Positions 33,385 through 44,260 of a DNA stretch of 64,000 bases are shown here, in pieces. Both the position numbers and the translations under genes were made by a program. The stretch comes from Serripes groenlandicus (lineage: Eukaryota; Mollusca; Bivalvia; Cardiida; Cardiidae): positions 310,001 to 374,000 of the forward strand of contig JASEVX010000114.1 in assembly GCA_031761405.1 (NCBI GenBank). Reading direction: 5' to 3'. The notes under the pieces were generated by a model. The model saw only the letters and a program-made list of their open reading frames with translations. It was not told the origin of the DNA and ran no database searches. The number at the start of each line of letters is the position of its first letter. Positions within the stretch are counted from its first letter, which is position 1.

Positions 33385-33485
33385 GTGTACCGGCGTTAAG
33401 CCATCGCGGGTCACCCATCCAGGCACTTAAACCGCGATGGACGTTGCTTAACGTTGCTTAACTTTACGAAAAGGTCCACCACTCT
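33385..33485 (-). ncRNA. 5S rRNA-related sequence (3' half), probable 5S-derived repeat
   Basis: Read on the minus strand, AAAGTTAAGCAACG, a direct repeat of TTAAGCAACG, then GGTTTAAGTGCCTGGATGGG and TGACC resemble the internal-control region and 3' half of animal 5S rRNA (AAGTTAAGCAACG...GGTTAGTACTTGGATGGGTGACC is the usual pattern). The 5' half and the terminal stem do not match, so it is not an intact 5S gene. A 5S-headed SINE or a 5S pseudogene is the likely origin. It lies immediately outside the large inverted repeat. Confidence 0.45.
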
Positions 33486-33518
33486 ACCAACGTCGCTATA
33501 AAAGCCGGCTTCCACAGC

Positions 33519-34070
33519 AAGGAGAAATTTATCATGATGATCAATTTCTCCTTTTGCCACAATGTTTTCAAACATAATCAATTATTAAACGGTTTTTTTG
33601 TGTAGCATTTTCCATATGTTAACCTAGATGTTTTTAAATTTCGTCTGTTGCAAATTGTTCATATTTGGGAAAAAGGTTAGCTTCATTCCAGGATTCTTTG
33701 AAAATACATAGATACGGTAATATGTCATGTTGTTAAAGTTTATTGGCATTAGATTGTTTTAAAACCCTCATATAAAATGTATATCAATGTTTCTGTTTTA
33801 GAAAACAAATACACGGATCAACTCAATTGTGAAACATTTCTTACATGTCACACGTATGTCCGTCCCCCTCTTGCATTTACGCCAATGTGCCATAATTGAG
33901 CCACGACGTAAGAATGTGTTGTAATTAATTACAATTACAATACTTTTACCATCATATTCTGTTCACAACTGTCCTCTAGGATGATTGTAGGACAAAATGG
34001 CGAACACTCCAGATCAGACTGCGCGAATGCTCCCGAACAGTATGTTTCGTCACTGGTCGAAGAGTCCCGA
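33519..34070 (+). repeat. Large inverted repeat, left arm (552 bp)
   Basis: This arm pairs base for base with 34775-35327: paired positions keep a constant sum of about 68845, so almost no gaps exist. It contains a MITE core (TCAATTTCTCCTTTTGCCAC), CCGTCCCCCTCTTGCATTTA and GCTCCCGAACAGTATGTTTC. A short frame starting ATGGCGAACACTCCAGATCA is present in both arms. No transposase. Confidence 0.9.
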
Positions 34071-34506
34071 ACACAACACTTTGAAGGGGTTAAGTATATA
34101 GTTGTGTTGTTATTTTAGTCTAATAGCTCTCGTAAATCCAATTCAAGACTATGTGTATGTCAACTATAAACAGATCTGCATCCGTGGAATCTAATCCGAG
34201 TTCTTAGGATACTATAAGACTTCCCTTTAAAAGTTTCTTTATCTAATGGAACATGCAGTACATAATTGGATCAAACTATGCGGATACCAAGAGTGATCTG
34301 AATCTGTACTACGCCATAGACCTAAAATAACAGTCTTTATGATTTTCGGTTTCTGACTGCGCAGTGTTTTGTGATTCGATTTCCTGCTAAAACAGTAATT
34401 TACTGAACGGAATTACAATTAGCTTAATGTGTTGTTAGATTGTGTATGGCTATATCTAAACAAGCGATGTTTTTACTAAAAGCTGTCCTGAAGGAGGTTT
34501 ATAAAT

Positions 34507-34735
34507 TTATTTATTTATTTATTGGGGTTTTACGCCGCTTTCAACATTATTTCAGTTATATCACGGCGGCAGTTCACTTATTCATGATCCCTGGGTAAAC
34601 AAACCAGTACTAGGCTAGAAAATGTGCCTTGCCCAAGGGCACTCAACCATGACCGTAGTGCCGCGACTGGGGATCGAACCCGGGACTAATGGTTTCGAAC
34701 TCCCCGACGCTAACCTCTCGACCACAGCGGATTCC
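34507..34735 (-). mobile_element. SINE family 2 (GTGGTCGAGAGG head), complete
   Basis: On the minus strand: a tRNA-like head CGCTGTGGTCGAGAGGTTAG with box B GGGTTCGATCCC, body GCCCTTGGGCAAGGCACATT, tail CCGCCGTGATATAACTGAAA and GCGGCGTAAAACCCC with an (AAAT)n end. Target duplications GAGGTTTATAAAT (34494-34506) and GAGGTTTGTAAAT (34736-34748) differ at one base. It sits in the loop of the large inverted repeat. A copy with the same head but another tail is at 49289-49517. Confidence 0.85.
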
Positions 34736-34774
34736 GAGGTTTGTAAATGAGTCACGCTATGCAATAATCGACCT

Positions 34775-35327
34775 TCGGGACTCTTCGACCAGTGACGAAA
34801 CATACTGTTCGGGAGCATTCGCGCAGTCTGATCTGGAGTGTTCGCCATTTTGTCCTACAATCATCCTAGAGGACAGTTATGAACAGAATATGATGGTAAA
34901 AGTATCGTAATTGTAATTAATTACAACACATTCTTACGTCGTGGCTCAATTATGGCACATTGGCGTAAATGCAAGAGGGGGACGGACATACGTGTGACAT
35001 GTAAGAAATGTTTCACAATTGAGTTGATCCGTGTATTTGTTTTCTAAAACAGAAACATTGATATACATTTTATATGAGGTTTTTAAAACACTCTAATGCC
35101 AATAAACTTTAACAACATGACATATTACCGTATCTATGTATTTTCAAAGAATCCTGGAATGAAGCTAACCCTTTTCCCAAATATGAACAATTTGCAACAG
35201 ACGAAATTTAAAAACATCAAGGTTAACATATGGAAAATGCTACACAAAAAAAATAAATTAATAATTGATTATGTTTGAAAACATTGTGGCAAAAGGAGAA
35301 ATTGCTCATCATGATAAATTTCTCCTT
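34775..35327 (-). repeat. Large inverted repeat, right arm
   Basis: Reverse complement of 33519-34070 with few differences visible by eye. The loop between the arms is about 704 bp, of which about 240 bp is the SINE plus its duplication. Short ORFs in both arms are mirror images and not independent genes. Confidence 0.9.
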
Positions 35328-35782
35328 TGGTCAATATGTTTTCGAAATGTAATGTCGTCTGCTGCAGATGCTTTAAAATGTGTTTACATATAGATCTACA
35401 TGTTGGAGAATCTACAATCTGTCTTTGCACACAATCTTGCGTTACTGGCGCCCTTGCCTAGTCCTTTCCACAAACTTGCGCGCTAAATGACCTTAGCTGT
35501 CGATGCGCCATAACACAATATACATTCATTCATTCAAACAACACATTTACTGCAGATGAAAACATGTAGGCACCAATATGGAAAGTATTGATACAATTAA
35601 CGTATACTTATTGTAAAGAGTTGAATGAAAACATTGTGGCAAAGGATTGAATGGGCACAATGTTTTCATAAGTCGTCTACTGCAGATGCTTCTAAATGCG
35701 ACAGCATAAGGGAAAGGGTTATGTTCTGCCATATGTTTGGGAAGTATTTGTCTATAAAACAACAAGATGTCCTTGTTGACGT
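35328..35782. repeat. SINE tail and MITE fragments
   Basis: A SINE tail fragment (GCGCGCTAAATGACCTTAGC, TGTCGATGCGCCATAA) is at about 35468-35515 with an ATTC run behind it. A deleted TTAA-type MITE copy is at about 35623-35723 (GAAAACATTGTGGCAAAGGA, GTCGTCTACTGCAGATG, AAGGGAAAGGGTTA). Confidence 0.6.
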
Positions 35783-36817
35783 CCCAGCAAATACATGATG
35801 TTGGATCAACGTCGGATATACGTTGGATTTAGGTCGCGACTTCGGCGACTTTTAAGTATCAACGTCGAAATTACGATGTCAGTTCGACGTCCCAATTAGA
35901 CGTCAAACCGACGTTGTGTTTTGATCATAGTTTGTAATAAGTCGTATTTTATCAAGTTTATACATTTTATACACATGATGTGACAAAAAGTTGGTCAATA
36001 ATCGTGATACTGCTGCAAATGAATACTAAAACTCGATTATTTATTCAAGTTGCTTCACTTGCTTGTGCCCTTGGTTTCTGAAATTGGAATTTCCACGTGG
36101 TGTCGCATTTTTTTTTGGACTTTTTCCTTCCTTTTAAAATATTTTGTTTGAATTCATCTTGTTGAACAAGCATTTGCAGAAATATTTATAAAGATAGCTT
36201 CTTATCATGCATTTCGATAATTCCGAAACAAAAATCATGTTTACTTTCCTAAAAATAGATCGACGCGCGCCGCTTTTGAACCAATTTTGACTGCCATTTT
36301 TCTAACCGGGTGCAAGAGAGAAAGATTCAATTACAGCTTTACTGTTCATATTTAAAATAATACAACTAAGTTAGTTGATGCAATGTATGTTTAAATGTAT
36401 ATAGCACTCATGTTCTGTTGTTTTACACGGCTGTTTCAATGAAAACTTAGCGTAAAGTTCCTTGCACAATTCAACCCGATTCGTACCATTTTGTTCGAGA
36501 AAACAATTTTTCTCTTAAATAAGCCATAACATCTCTATCTAGAGATAAATATTAGTCTTGTTTGTTATATAATGAATGTAGTAAATCCTGTACTAATTAC
36601 AGTCTGGGATACTGTCCAGATATAGGAAATAACTTAATAAGACCGTGCGGATAATTCCTTATTACATGATGCCTGTTTGGTATGCATGTTTATACGTTGT
36701 TCTAACGTCGGAGTCGGACGTCTAACAAACTTTCATTTTCAACCAATATACAACGTCTATCCAACGTTAGTTTCTGACGTTGTTACAACGTCTATCCAAC
36801 GTCAATTGTTTGCTGGG
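35783..36817. mobile_element. Non-autonomous DNA element with CCCAGCAAA ends
   Basis: The left end CCCAGCAAATACATGATG and the right end CAATTGTTTGCTGGG are inverted. Both sub-ends are rich in an ACGTTGGAT / ATCCAACGT motif (for example GGATCAACGTCGGATATACG left; CTATCCAACGTTAG and CTATCCAACGTCAA right). About 1 kb with no ORF. The superfamily is not assigned. Confidence 0.6.
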
Positions 36818-36825
36818 GTTGTTTA

Positions 36826-37020
36826 CCCTCGCGCTCGACAATATTGCCATTTGGCGAGCAGATACTATTTCAGAGTCATCATCATAATTATGTGTTTGTC
36901 TACCCTAGTCTTTCGGCATAAAGCCATTTGGCGAGCTTATTTCAGAGTGTGGGCTGGGGGTTTTAACCCTCGCCTTTCGGCATAATGCCATTTGGCGAGC
37001 ATTATTTAAGAGTTACGCCA
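36826..37020 (+). repeat. Three tandem copies of a GCCATTTGGCGAGC motif
   Basis: Units with CCCTCGCGCTCGACAATATT, GCCATTTGGCGAGC and TTTCAGAGT recur at about 36826, 36903 and 36967. No coding meaning recognised. Confidence 0.6.
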
Positions 37021-37276
37021 GGTATGACTATATAGGAAAGGACAGTGAAATACCAAATTTGTGTTTGCATTGCTGACCAATCAAATAGTATGGTCAATCA
37101 GCGTATGATCAAATGGATTCGGTTAATAAATTAATTCTAGCCACGCCAATTACTGTTTAAACAGCTCAAGGCGACATATGGCAGTGACAAGAAAAAAGAG
37201 GGAGAAATGTAACGGGAACGGGGTATATGTATATCACACAAAAGGATACATACTAACCTTTTAAATGGGATGAATG

Positions 37277-38263
37277 TGAATGTTCTTAGTCTCGGAATGA
37301 GCATTTGATTCGTCATAAGAGAATGCACACTGGAGAGAAACATTATGAATGTGACGTTTGTGATTATAGCAGCAGTTGTAAACACCATTTAAATTTTAAC
37401 CATACACTCGAGGAGACATACTGGAAAGAAAATGTATAAATGTGATGCATGCGAATATGCTTGCATACAGAAAAGCGTTTTAGATAGACACAAGATAAAA
37501 CATACTGAGGATGAAGAATATGTATATGTACTGTGATGTGTGCGGTTACCAGTCATTACAAAAGACAATTGGTATTACACAGGAGAAAACACACTGATGA
37601 TAAAGAATATACATAATATGTATTGTGGTGTGTGCATTTACTAGTCCTTACCAAAGATAATTGGTATTACCCAGGAGAAAACACTCTGAGGATAAATAAT
37701 ATGTATATGTACTGTGATGTGTGCATTTACTAGTTCTTACAAATGACAAAATTAATGGTATGTAAAAAAAGAAAACTCACTGATTACAAAGAATATGTAT
37801 ATATGTACTGTGATGTGTGCATTTATTAGTCCTTACAAAGGAGAAAACACACTGAGGATAAAGAATATGTACATATGTACTGTGATGTGTGCATTTACTA
37901 GTCCTTAATTACACAAGAGAAAACACACTGATTACAAAGAATATGTATATAAATTATGTACATGTACTGTGATGTGTGCATTTACTAGTCTGTACAAATG
38001 ACAATTGGTATTACAAAGGAGAAAACACACTCAGGATAAAGAATATGTATATATGTACTGTGGTATGTGCATTTACTAGTCCTTAGAAAAGACAGTTGGT
38101 ATTACACAGGAGAAAACACACTGATTACAAAGAATGTGTATATACATTTTGTACTGTGATGTGTGCATTTACTTGTCCTTACAACAGACAATTTGTATTA
38201 CCCAGGAGAAAACACACTGAGGATAAAGAGTATATATTCATATATATGTACTGTGATCTAGGT
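37277..38263 (+). pseudogene. C2H2 zinc-finger pseudogene turned into a tandem repeat
   Basis: At 37299-37380 a finger remnant reads EHLIRHKRMHTGEK then YECDVCDYSSSCKHHL. After a frameshift HTGKKMYKCDACEYACIQKS and VLDRHKIKHT follow. The next finger (MYCDVCGYQSLQKT) already ends in TGA. From about 37515 a unit of roughly 95 bp (ACTGTGATGTGTGCATTTAC, TAGTCCTTACAAAAGACAAT, GGAGAAAACACACTGA) repeats seven or eight times. Each unit is recognisably one finger repeat (CDVC, then the HRRKHT region) with a TAG fixed after CDVCIY. So a finger gene lost its frame and the finger-sized unit then kept amplifying. No minimal ORF survives. Relatives: 19855-20724 and 55820-56737. Confidence 0.75.
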
Positions 38264-38553
38264 CACTAGGCTATATTGTAGAAATATCTTGTTAACACTA
38301 TAGAGATGACACTTTTTACTTGAACAACTTGAAACTTTGTCAGAAAGTTTATCTTGATGATATCTAGGCCAGGTTTGAATATGAGTCATATCAGGTCAAG
38401 GATTAGGTCACGAGGTTGCATTTTTGACTTGAGCATCTTAAAATTTTGTCAGAAAGTTTGTCTTGATGATATTGCCATTGACGCTGAAAGAGTTAAGTCT
38501 TAAAAAGCCCATTCTCAGGTGAGCGATGCCAGGGCCTCATGGCCCTCTTGTTA
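38264..38553 (+). repeat. P2 module with hairpin end
   Basis: It starts with CTAGGTCACTAGGCTATATT, carries ATCTTGATGATATCTAGGCC and ends with the hairpin AGGGCCTCATGGCCCTCTTG plus TTA at 38531-38553, abutting the finger-derived array without a gap. Confidence 0.7.
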
Positions 38554-40079
38554 TATTTATTATTTGATTTTGATTACGTCTTGTCAATTTAAGTTTAGGT
38601 TTAAATCGTTTGAGGGATATATGAGACAATTTGATTATTTGCATGGTTCATTGGAATGTTTCTACTCTTAAGAATTTCAAAATCTCATGTACATTCACAT
38701 GCTGTATGTTTTTATCCTGTTTTGTTAATTTTCCTTCAAATTTCTTCAGTTTAGCTCCACTGGCTTTCAGCAAGTCGTGCTTTTGTCATGGCGCATTGTC
38801 TATGGTTTTTCTTTTCTTTTTGCTTCAAACGACTGCCTCTCTGTTACCACATGGCCAAATGTAAATATACTTCATTCGGAGCATCATTTTCCATGTTCTG
38901 CTCTAACATACATTCTACATAATTCTTTCCCACATAAAAAAAGGCCCAGTAGAAGACAACAATGAAAACATCTAAGGGAAAATATGGAAAATCTCTCTAA
39001 ATGAAAGTAAAATACATAAATGATACAATACAGTCTGGGAAAGGCAGATATTGTTATCATGATGAATTTCTCATTTTCCCATTATGTTTTCAGTGGTTTG
39101 CTGATAATGCATCAAAATGTGTCTGCATGTGGGAAAGGGTAGCATATCAATCATTTTACTACCAAGTTTAAATGTGACCAAAGGGTACATGTGTTCTTAA
39201 CCAGTTTCCCAAATGCAGATAAAGTTTGGTGCTTTTTGAGCAGACTACTTTTGAAAACATCGAAGAAAAGAGGAAATTGTACAAGTACTAAGCAACTTCT
39301 CTTTATGTCACAAAGATTTCAAAGCTGCTATAATAAAACTTCCATTTATTGAGATTTTCCATATATTTCCTTAATGTTTTCAGTCATCATCTGCAGATTC
39401 ACTGGAAAAAGTCATTGCATAGGTGTACAACAACACATCATATTACATTCTTAAAGTGGAAGCATGTATATCAAATGTTCAAGACACGTCGCAGGACTAG
39501 ATAAGGTGGAATAAACTGTTCTTTTACCCTCAATATCCCTCTTATAACTGGTATTCAGTTCTTTTGAGTAGCTTAATATAGGGTTTGAGTGTCAAATAAG
39601 GGTTTTATAACACGAAAACTTCCTTTTATGTCTTATGCGATGTGACAGGTTTTTTTTTTGTCATTTTATAGCCGGTAATCGGTCATGTTCCAAATGGCAA
39701 ATAGTATGTTTTTTCCCGTTCTTTTTCAATAAAAATTCCCAATCAGAAGTTAAAAAAAAAAAGGAGAAAAAAAAGGAGAAAAAAAAGGAAACAAAGAAGA
39801 AAATATAAACAAAACTGTTATTTCCCTTATATGCAGGCGTCTATTCACAAATACATACAATCCAGGTTTAATATTCAGGTACCATATAAGAAAATTATTT
39901 ATAAAAAAGTTCCCAATTTTGCCAAAAATAGACGCAAAAATTCCCAATTCCATGGGTATAGGTCATATTCCCAAAATTACCCAAAATAACCTGTGTGAGA
40001 ATGGTGCAGAGACATAAATAGGCTTTTAAAGAAACAAAGTAGACCCCTAGAACATATATAGCCTTCACAAACGTCTAGA
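38554..40079. repeat. P1 5' fragment and two MITE fragments; no gene
   Basis: TTTAGCTCCACTGGCTTTCA with TTTTGTCATGGCGCATTGTC at 38750-38800 is a P1 5' end fragment. Degenerate TTAA-type MITEs are at about 39034-39140 (TGGGAAAGGCAGATATTG ... GTGGGAAAGGGTAG) and 39200-39420 (CAGTTTCCCAAATGCAGA ... CATCTGCAGATTCACTGG). Minus-strand poly-T near 39750 gives a spurious Phe-rich frame. Confidence 0.5.
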
Positions 40080-42700
40080 TATAGAGTTAACTGGAACAAT
40101 AATTATCCCCCTTATTTCTTAATTAGAGACCTAAGAAATCCAATTCTCTGCCATGCCTTGTTGATCTTTAACGATATGTGAGATATTCATTTGCCATCTG
40201 AAGAGAAGGTTACCCCAAGATGTCTATGGGTGCTGACTTGAGATAAAGGAATGATATCGAGATAAAGGGAGGGTTGATTTGGTTACTGATGCTTACGAGA
40301 ACAAGCAAATTCATGAAATTTATATCCCCCGCTTGCAGGAAATATTGTAGGAATAAAATCCGCCGAAAGTGACGATCGAACTTGGCCTAGCTGTTAAGGC
40401 ATTTAACCTTGTAACAAAGTTTGGACAAAAATCCGGTTCACATTTGTGGCAGTAATTGCACGGAAACAGCAACAAACGACATTTTTTGTTAAGCAAGGGG
40501 CCATAATTCCACCGAATAAAGTCCGCCGAAAGCGACGATCGAACTTGGCCTAGCCCTTAAGCCATTTAACGTTGTTACCAAGTTTGAAAAAAAAACGTTC
40601 ACATATGTGGCAGTGATTGCATGGAAACAGCAAAAAACGACATTTTTTTGTTAAATAAGGGGCCATAACTACACCGAATAAAGTCCACCGAAAGTGATGA
40701 TCGAACTTGGCCTAGCCCTTAAGACATTTAACCTTGTTACCAAGTTTGAAAAAAAAATGGTTCACATTTGTGGCACTTATTGCACGGAAACAGTTAGAAA
40801 CGTCATTTTCTGTTAAATAAGGGGCCATAACTCCACCAAATAAAGTCCGCCGAAAGTGACGATCGAACTTGGTCTAGCCATTAAGGCATTTAACCTTGTT
40901 ACCAAGTTTGAAAAAAAAAGATTCACACTTGTGGGAGTTATTGTACGGAAACAGCAACAAAGGACATTTTTTGTTAATTAAGAGGCCATAACTCCACCGA
41001 ATAAAGTCCGCCGAAAGTGAGGATCGAACTTGGCCTAGGTTGTTACCAAGTTTTGAAAAAAAAAACGGTTTACATTTATGGTAGTTATTGCACGGAAACA
41101 GCAACAAACGACATTTTTGGCCTAGGCCTTAAGGCATTTAACCTTGTTACCAAGTTTTAAAAAAAAAGTTCACATTTGTGGCAGTTATTGCACGGAAACA
41201 GCAACAAGCGACATTTTTTGTTAAATAAGGGGCCATAACTACACCGAATAAAGTCCACCGAAAGTGACGATCGAACTTGGCCTAGCCCTTAAGGCATTTA
41301 ACCTTGTTACCAAGTTTGAAAAAAAAAAGGTTTACATTTGTGGCAGTTATTGCACGGAAACAGCAACAAACGACATTTTTTGTTAAATAAGGGGCCATAA
41401 CTCCACCAAATAAAGTCCGCCGAAAGTAAGGATCGAACTTGGCCTAGCCCTTAAGGCATTTAACCTTGTTACCAAGTTTGAAAAAAAAAGTTTACATTTG
41501 TGGCAGTTATTGCACGGAAACAGCAACAAGCGACATTTTTTGTTAAATAAGGGGCCATAACTCCACCAAATAAAGTCCGCCGAAAGTAAGGATCGAACTT
41601 GGCCTAGCCCTTAGGGCATTTAACCTTGTTACCAAGTTTGACAAAAACCGGTTAACATTTGTTGCAGTTATTGCACGGAAACGAAGTGTGACAGACGGAC
41701 AGACAGACGGACAAACCCAAATTAACAACCCCCCCTTTTTTCTTCGAAAAAGCGGGGGATAAAAAAGAACAGATTCAGTCTAAGATGGATTAAAAGTAAA
41801 CAGCCATTTCTTCGACCAAGAGGATATATGTGACAGATCATGGTTGAGGACAGCTGCTGAAGTTACAGGATCTTCGACGATAATGTAAATACTGGTGTCA
41901 TCTGGCGAATGTTTGTCTCGATGTCATTGACAATGTCATTAATGAAGATGAGGAAGAGTAATGTCCAATGATAGATCCTTGAGGAACACCAGCGTTGAAA
42001 GTGGGGATTCTTGAAGCAAAGTTTGATAAGACTACCCGTTGTTTGCGATCAGAAAGATAAGAGGAGAGCCAATGGAGAAGGGGACCACTTATACCGAAGG
42101 ATGACAGCTTATGGATGAGACCTTGAGGCCAAACTCGATCGAACGCCTTTGATACATCACAAAAGACAGCCCGTACTTCTTTCCCTTCATATAAGGCTTT
42201 GCTGACGTCATTGTGCAAGAAAGCTAGCTGATTGACGCTAGAATCACCTTTGATGAAACCAGATTGGAAGGGTGTAAGAAGTCTATTCGACATGGCGTAA
42301 TTGTAGAGGTATTTGTGGATGCAGCGCTGCATAGGTTTGCCAAGACAACTTAGAAGCGATATTGGTCTATAATTGCAAGGTTTGGAAGGGTCAGATGTTT
42401 TAAAAATGGGACAGACGTTCGCCAACTTCCAGGGAGAAGGGAAAGTAGAGTTTGTAAGCAATTTGTTAAAATAATTTGAGAGGGTTAATGCAAGTTCTTC
42501 TTTGCCTTCTTTGAGTTTAGGACTAACCTAGTCAGGACCACATGCTTTACTATGATCCATACAGTAAATTGCGTCTCGGACTTCCTGACTCGTCAAAGAT
42601 ATTTCTGAAAGGAAAAAGGATGGAACGTTCTCATCTGTAAGGAGAGGATGTAGCTGGGTATCTATGGTTGATTGTTTGCTAAAGTACGAGTTTAGAAGGT
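40080..42700 (-). pseudogene. LINE reverse transcriptase (CR1/jockey-like), decayed and split
   Basis: On the minus strand, from about 42700: DHSKACGPD then a TAG at 42530-42528, then PSPWKLANVCPIFK, NYRPISLLSCLGKP, the catalytic motif FCDVSKAFDRVW, and AGVPQGS. Near 41960 and 41915 frameshifts follow, with the FADD motif in the next frame, then SHISSWSKKWLFTFN up to 41762. The element at 40323-41761 interrupts. Reading resumes below 40322 with HRHLGVTFSSDGK, an expected downstream RT motif, and INKAWQRIGFLRSL to about 40090. The order of RT motifs is right and the two sides fit together. The endonuclease and 5' part are absent. This is a reverse transcriptase for target-primed integration, non-functional here. 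Confidence 0.8.
40323..41761 (-). mobile_element. Tandem-core element, family P4, inserted in the RT
   Basis: The edges are TATCCCCCGCTT on the left and AGCGGGGGATA on the right. About eight modules of roughly 160 bp contain GGCCATAACTCCACCGAATA, AAGTCCGCCGAAAGTGACGA, TCGAACTTGGCCTAGCCC and CACGGAAACAGCAACAAACG. At the right edge GTGACAGACGGACAGACAGA is the GTCC stretch on the other strand, followed by a C-run / G-run hairpin. No ORF. Confidence 0.8.
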
Positions 42701-42719
42701 AAATTACCAGTACTCAGGT

Positions 42720-42915
42720 CCATACCAGCGAGTCAGTCATAATGTTAACCATATACTTTATATAGGCCAACTGCGGTCGCTGTGCTAACACAATGGGGGA
42801 ATACCATTAATGTAATTTACTACCACGTCTTTGGTAAAACCCGTCGGTAATCGAACTCGCCAACTCAGGCGCCCGACGCGGACACTCTACCTAAACCAGC
42901 GAGGTGGTAAGGACA
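42720..42915 (-). mobile_element. SINE family 4 (tRNA-like head)
   Basis: On the minus strand CCTCGCTGGTTTAGGTAGAG looks like a box A region and GAGTTCGATTACC like box B, 35-40 bases apart; the body has CCAAAGACGTGGTAGTAAAT and CAGCGACCGCAGTTGG. The end and target duplications are not clear. Only one copy in the window. Confidence 0.5.
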
Positions 42916-43740
42916 GCTTGAACAACAACTTCGGGTTCTGTTTAATAACAGTTGAGTATTTTGCGTTACATCTATTCCTATCGTTCATCGTTAGAACTTG
43001 CATCTAAACACATCTAGACGCAGGCTGGTATTCATCAGCGTTCACAAATGATACGACGTCTATCATAAATAGAAAGTGTCCATATTTTTGCCAAGAGCTT
43101 TTTAAAGGTGTCTGCTGCAGATTTTGTTGCATGTGGGAAAGGGTTACAATTGACAATTGTACATGTAAAACCATTAGCATTAATGGATGCTCTTAGATCT
43201 TTACACTCATTAAACACAGGTCTCTGTTAAAAGTGTTTCTTGAGACATTTCAGGATTACATGTACATCTATCAGCCCACACGATACAACAGAGGGGCGAG
43301 TGCTTACTTAGCATAATACTATGAGTATGTATTGCGGCTACCTATTTTGGGCTGAACCGTTATACAGGGTGTCAATAACCATGCAAAAAGACTAATGTAC
43401 GAGATAAAGTTTATAGTTAAATATTATCAAAACGCTGTCAATTAGTTTACCCGTATTACTTAAACTTTGAAGTTTTCCGATTTGTAGGGAACTAGACCCC
43501 GATATTTTACAAGTGTATTAAGTAGTTACCTCCCTTACCAAAATAACCGCCATTTTCTTGATCCAATTTCTGATTTTTGCTCGTTTTCTTTAATTACAGA
43601 ATTAAAGGTATGGATTTAAAATAAGAAGTTTTAGTTGTTATATTCACGTTTCAGAAACTGAAATCGGATTGAACCTCTTTAAAATTGTAATACTCTCCCG
43701 TTTTGATTTTGAATTTATATCCTAATGATCTTGATCTTTA
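42916..43740. repeat. MITE fragment; otherwise unrecognised
   Basis: A right-half TTAA-type MITE fragment lies at about 43078-43150 (TTTTTGCCAAGAGC, GTGTCTGCTGCAGATTTTGT, GTGGGAAAGGGTTA). The rest shows no gene. Confidence 0.4.
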
Positions 43741-43945
43741 TCGATGGCTTGGCGTGAAACGGTTGGAATTAAAAACCTATTTCGAAAACTCTGGTTTAGT
43801 GGCAATTGTGACCCCTTTGTAACGAATGAAAATTTAGTTTTCCAAGAAAAATGATTTAATGCTTATAAAGACTTTATGGCGAGGTGATTAACCTTGGTAA
43901 CAAAATACAAATTTTAGTTACAACCGTTTCACGCCAAGCCCTCGA
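43741..43945. mobile_element. MITE with GGCTTGGCGTGAAAC ends, copy 1
   Basis: The left end TCGATGGCTTGGCGTGAAAC and the right end GTTTCACGCCAAGCCCTCGA are inverted over about 28 bp. Inside: GACCCCTTTGTAACGAATGA and CAAGAAAAATGATTTAATGC. A second copy at 59988-60233 matches throughout but has an extra hairpin in the middle. Confidence 0.8.
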
Positions 43946-44260
43946 TATATAGGCATGATTCTCGTTGATTTATTTTTATCTACGGTAATCAAATGCATTT
44001 AACTTGATGTCCTTTTTCTTGTCAAAATGTATTTACTTTCTAAAGACACTCATTTTTTCGTGCAGAAATTCTCAAAAAGAAAAATGTCCCTGTAAAGGGG
44101 AGCCAGTAACTTCGTACCCTAGTAATTTTGTACCCGGTATATTTTGGTAATTTCGTACCCTTTTGTTAGTTATTTAGTACCCATGTGTCAGTTATTTTGT
44201 AACCGCCTTTGTAACCAACAATAAGTTACAGATAAATTAATTTGAATCATATTATATATG

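Noticed and set aside
34615..34910. Two overlapping ORFs, one reading MANTPDQTARML
   Set aside because: They read through the SINE and the inverted-repeat arm; the same peptide start occurs in the other arm, so it is repeat-derived. A real small gene fragment in the arms cannot be fully excluded.
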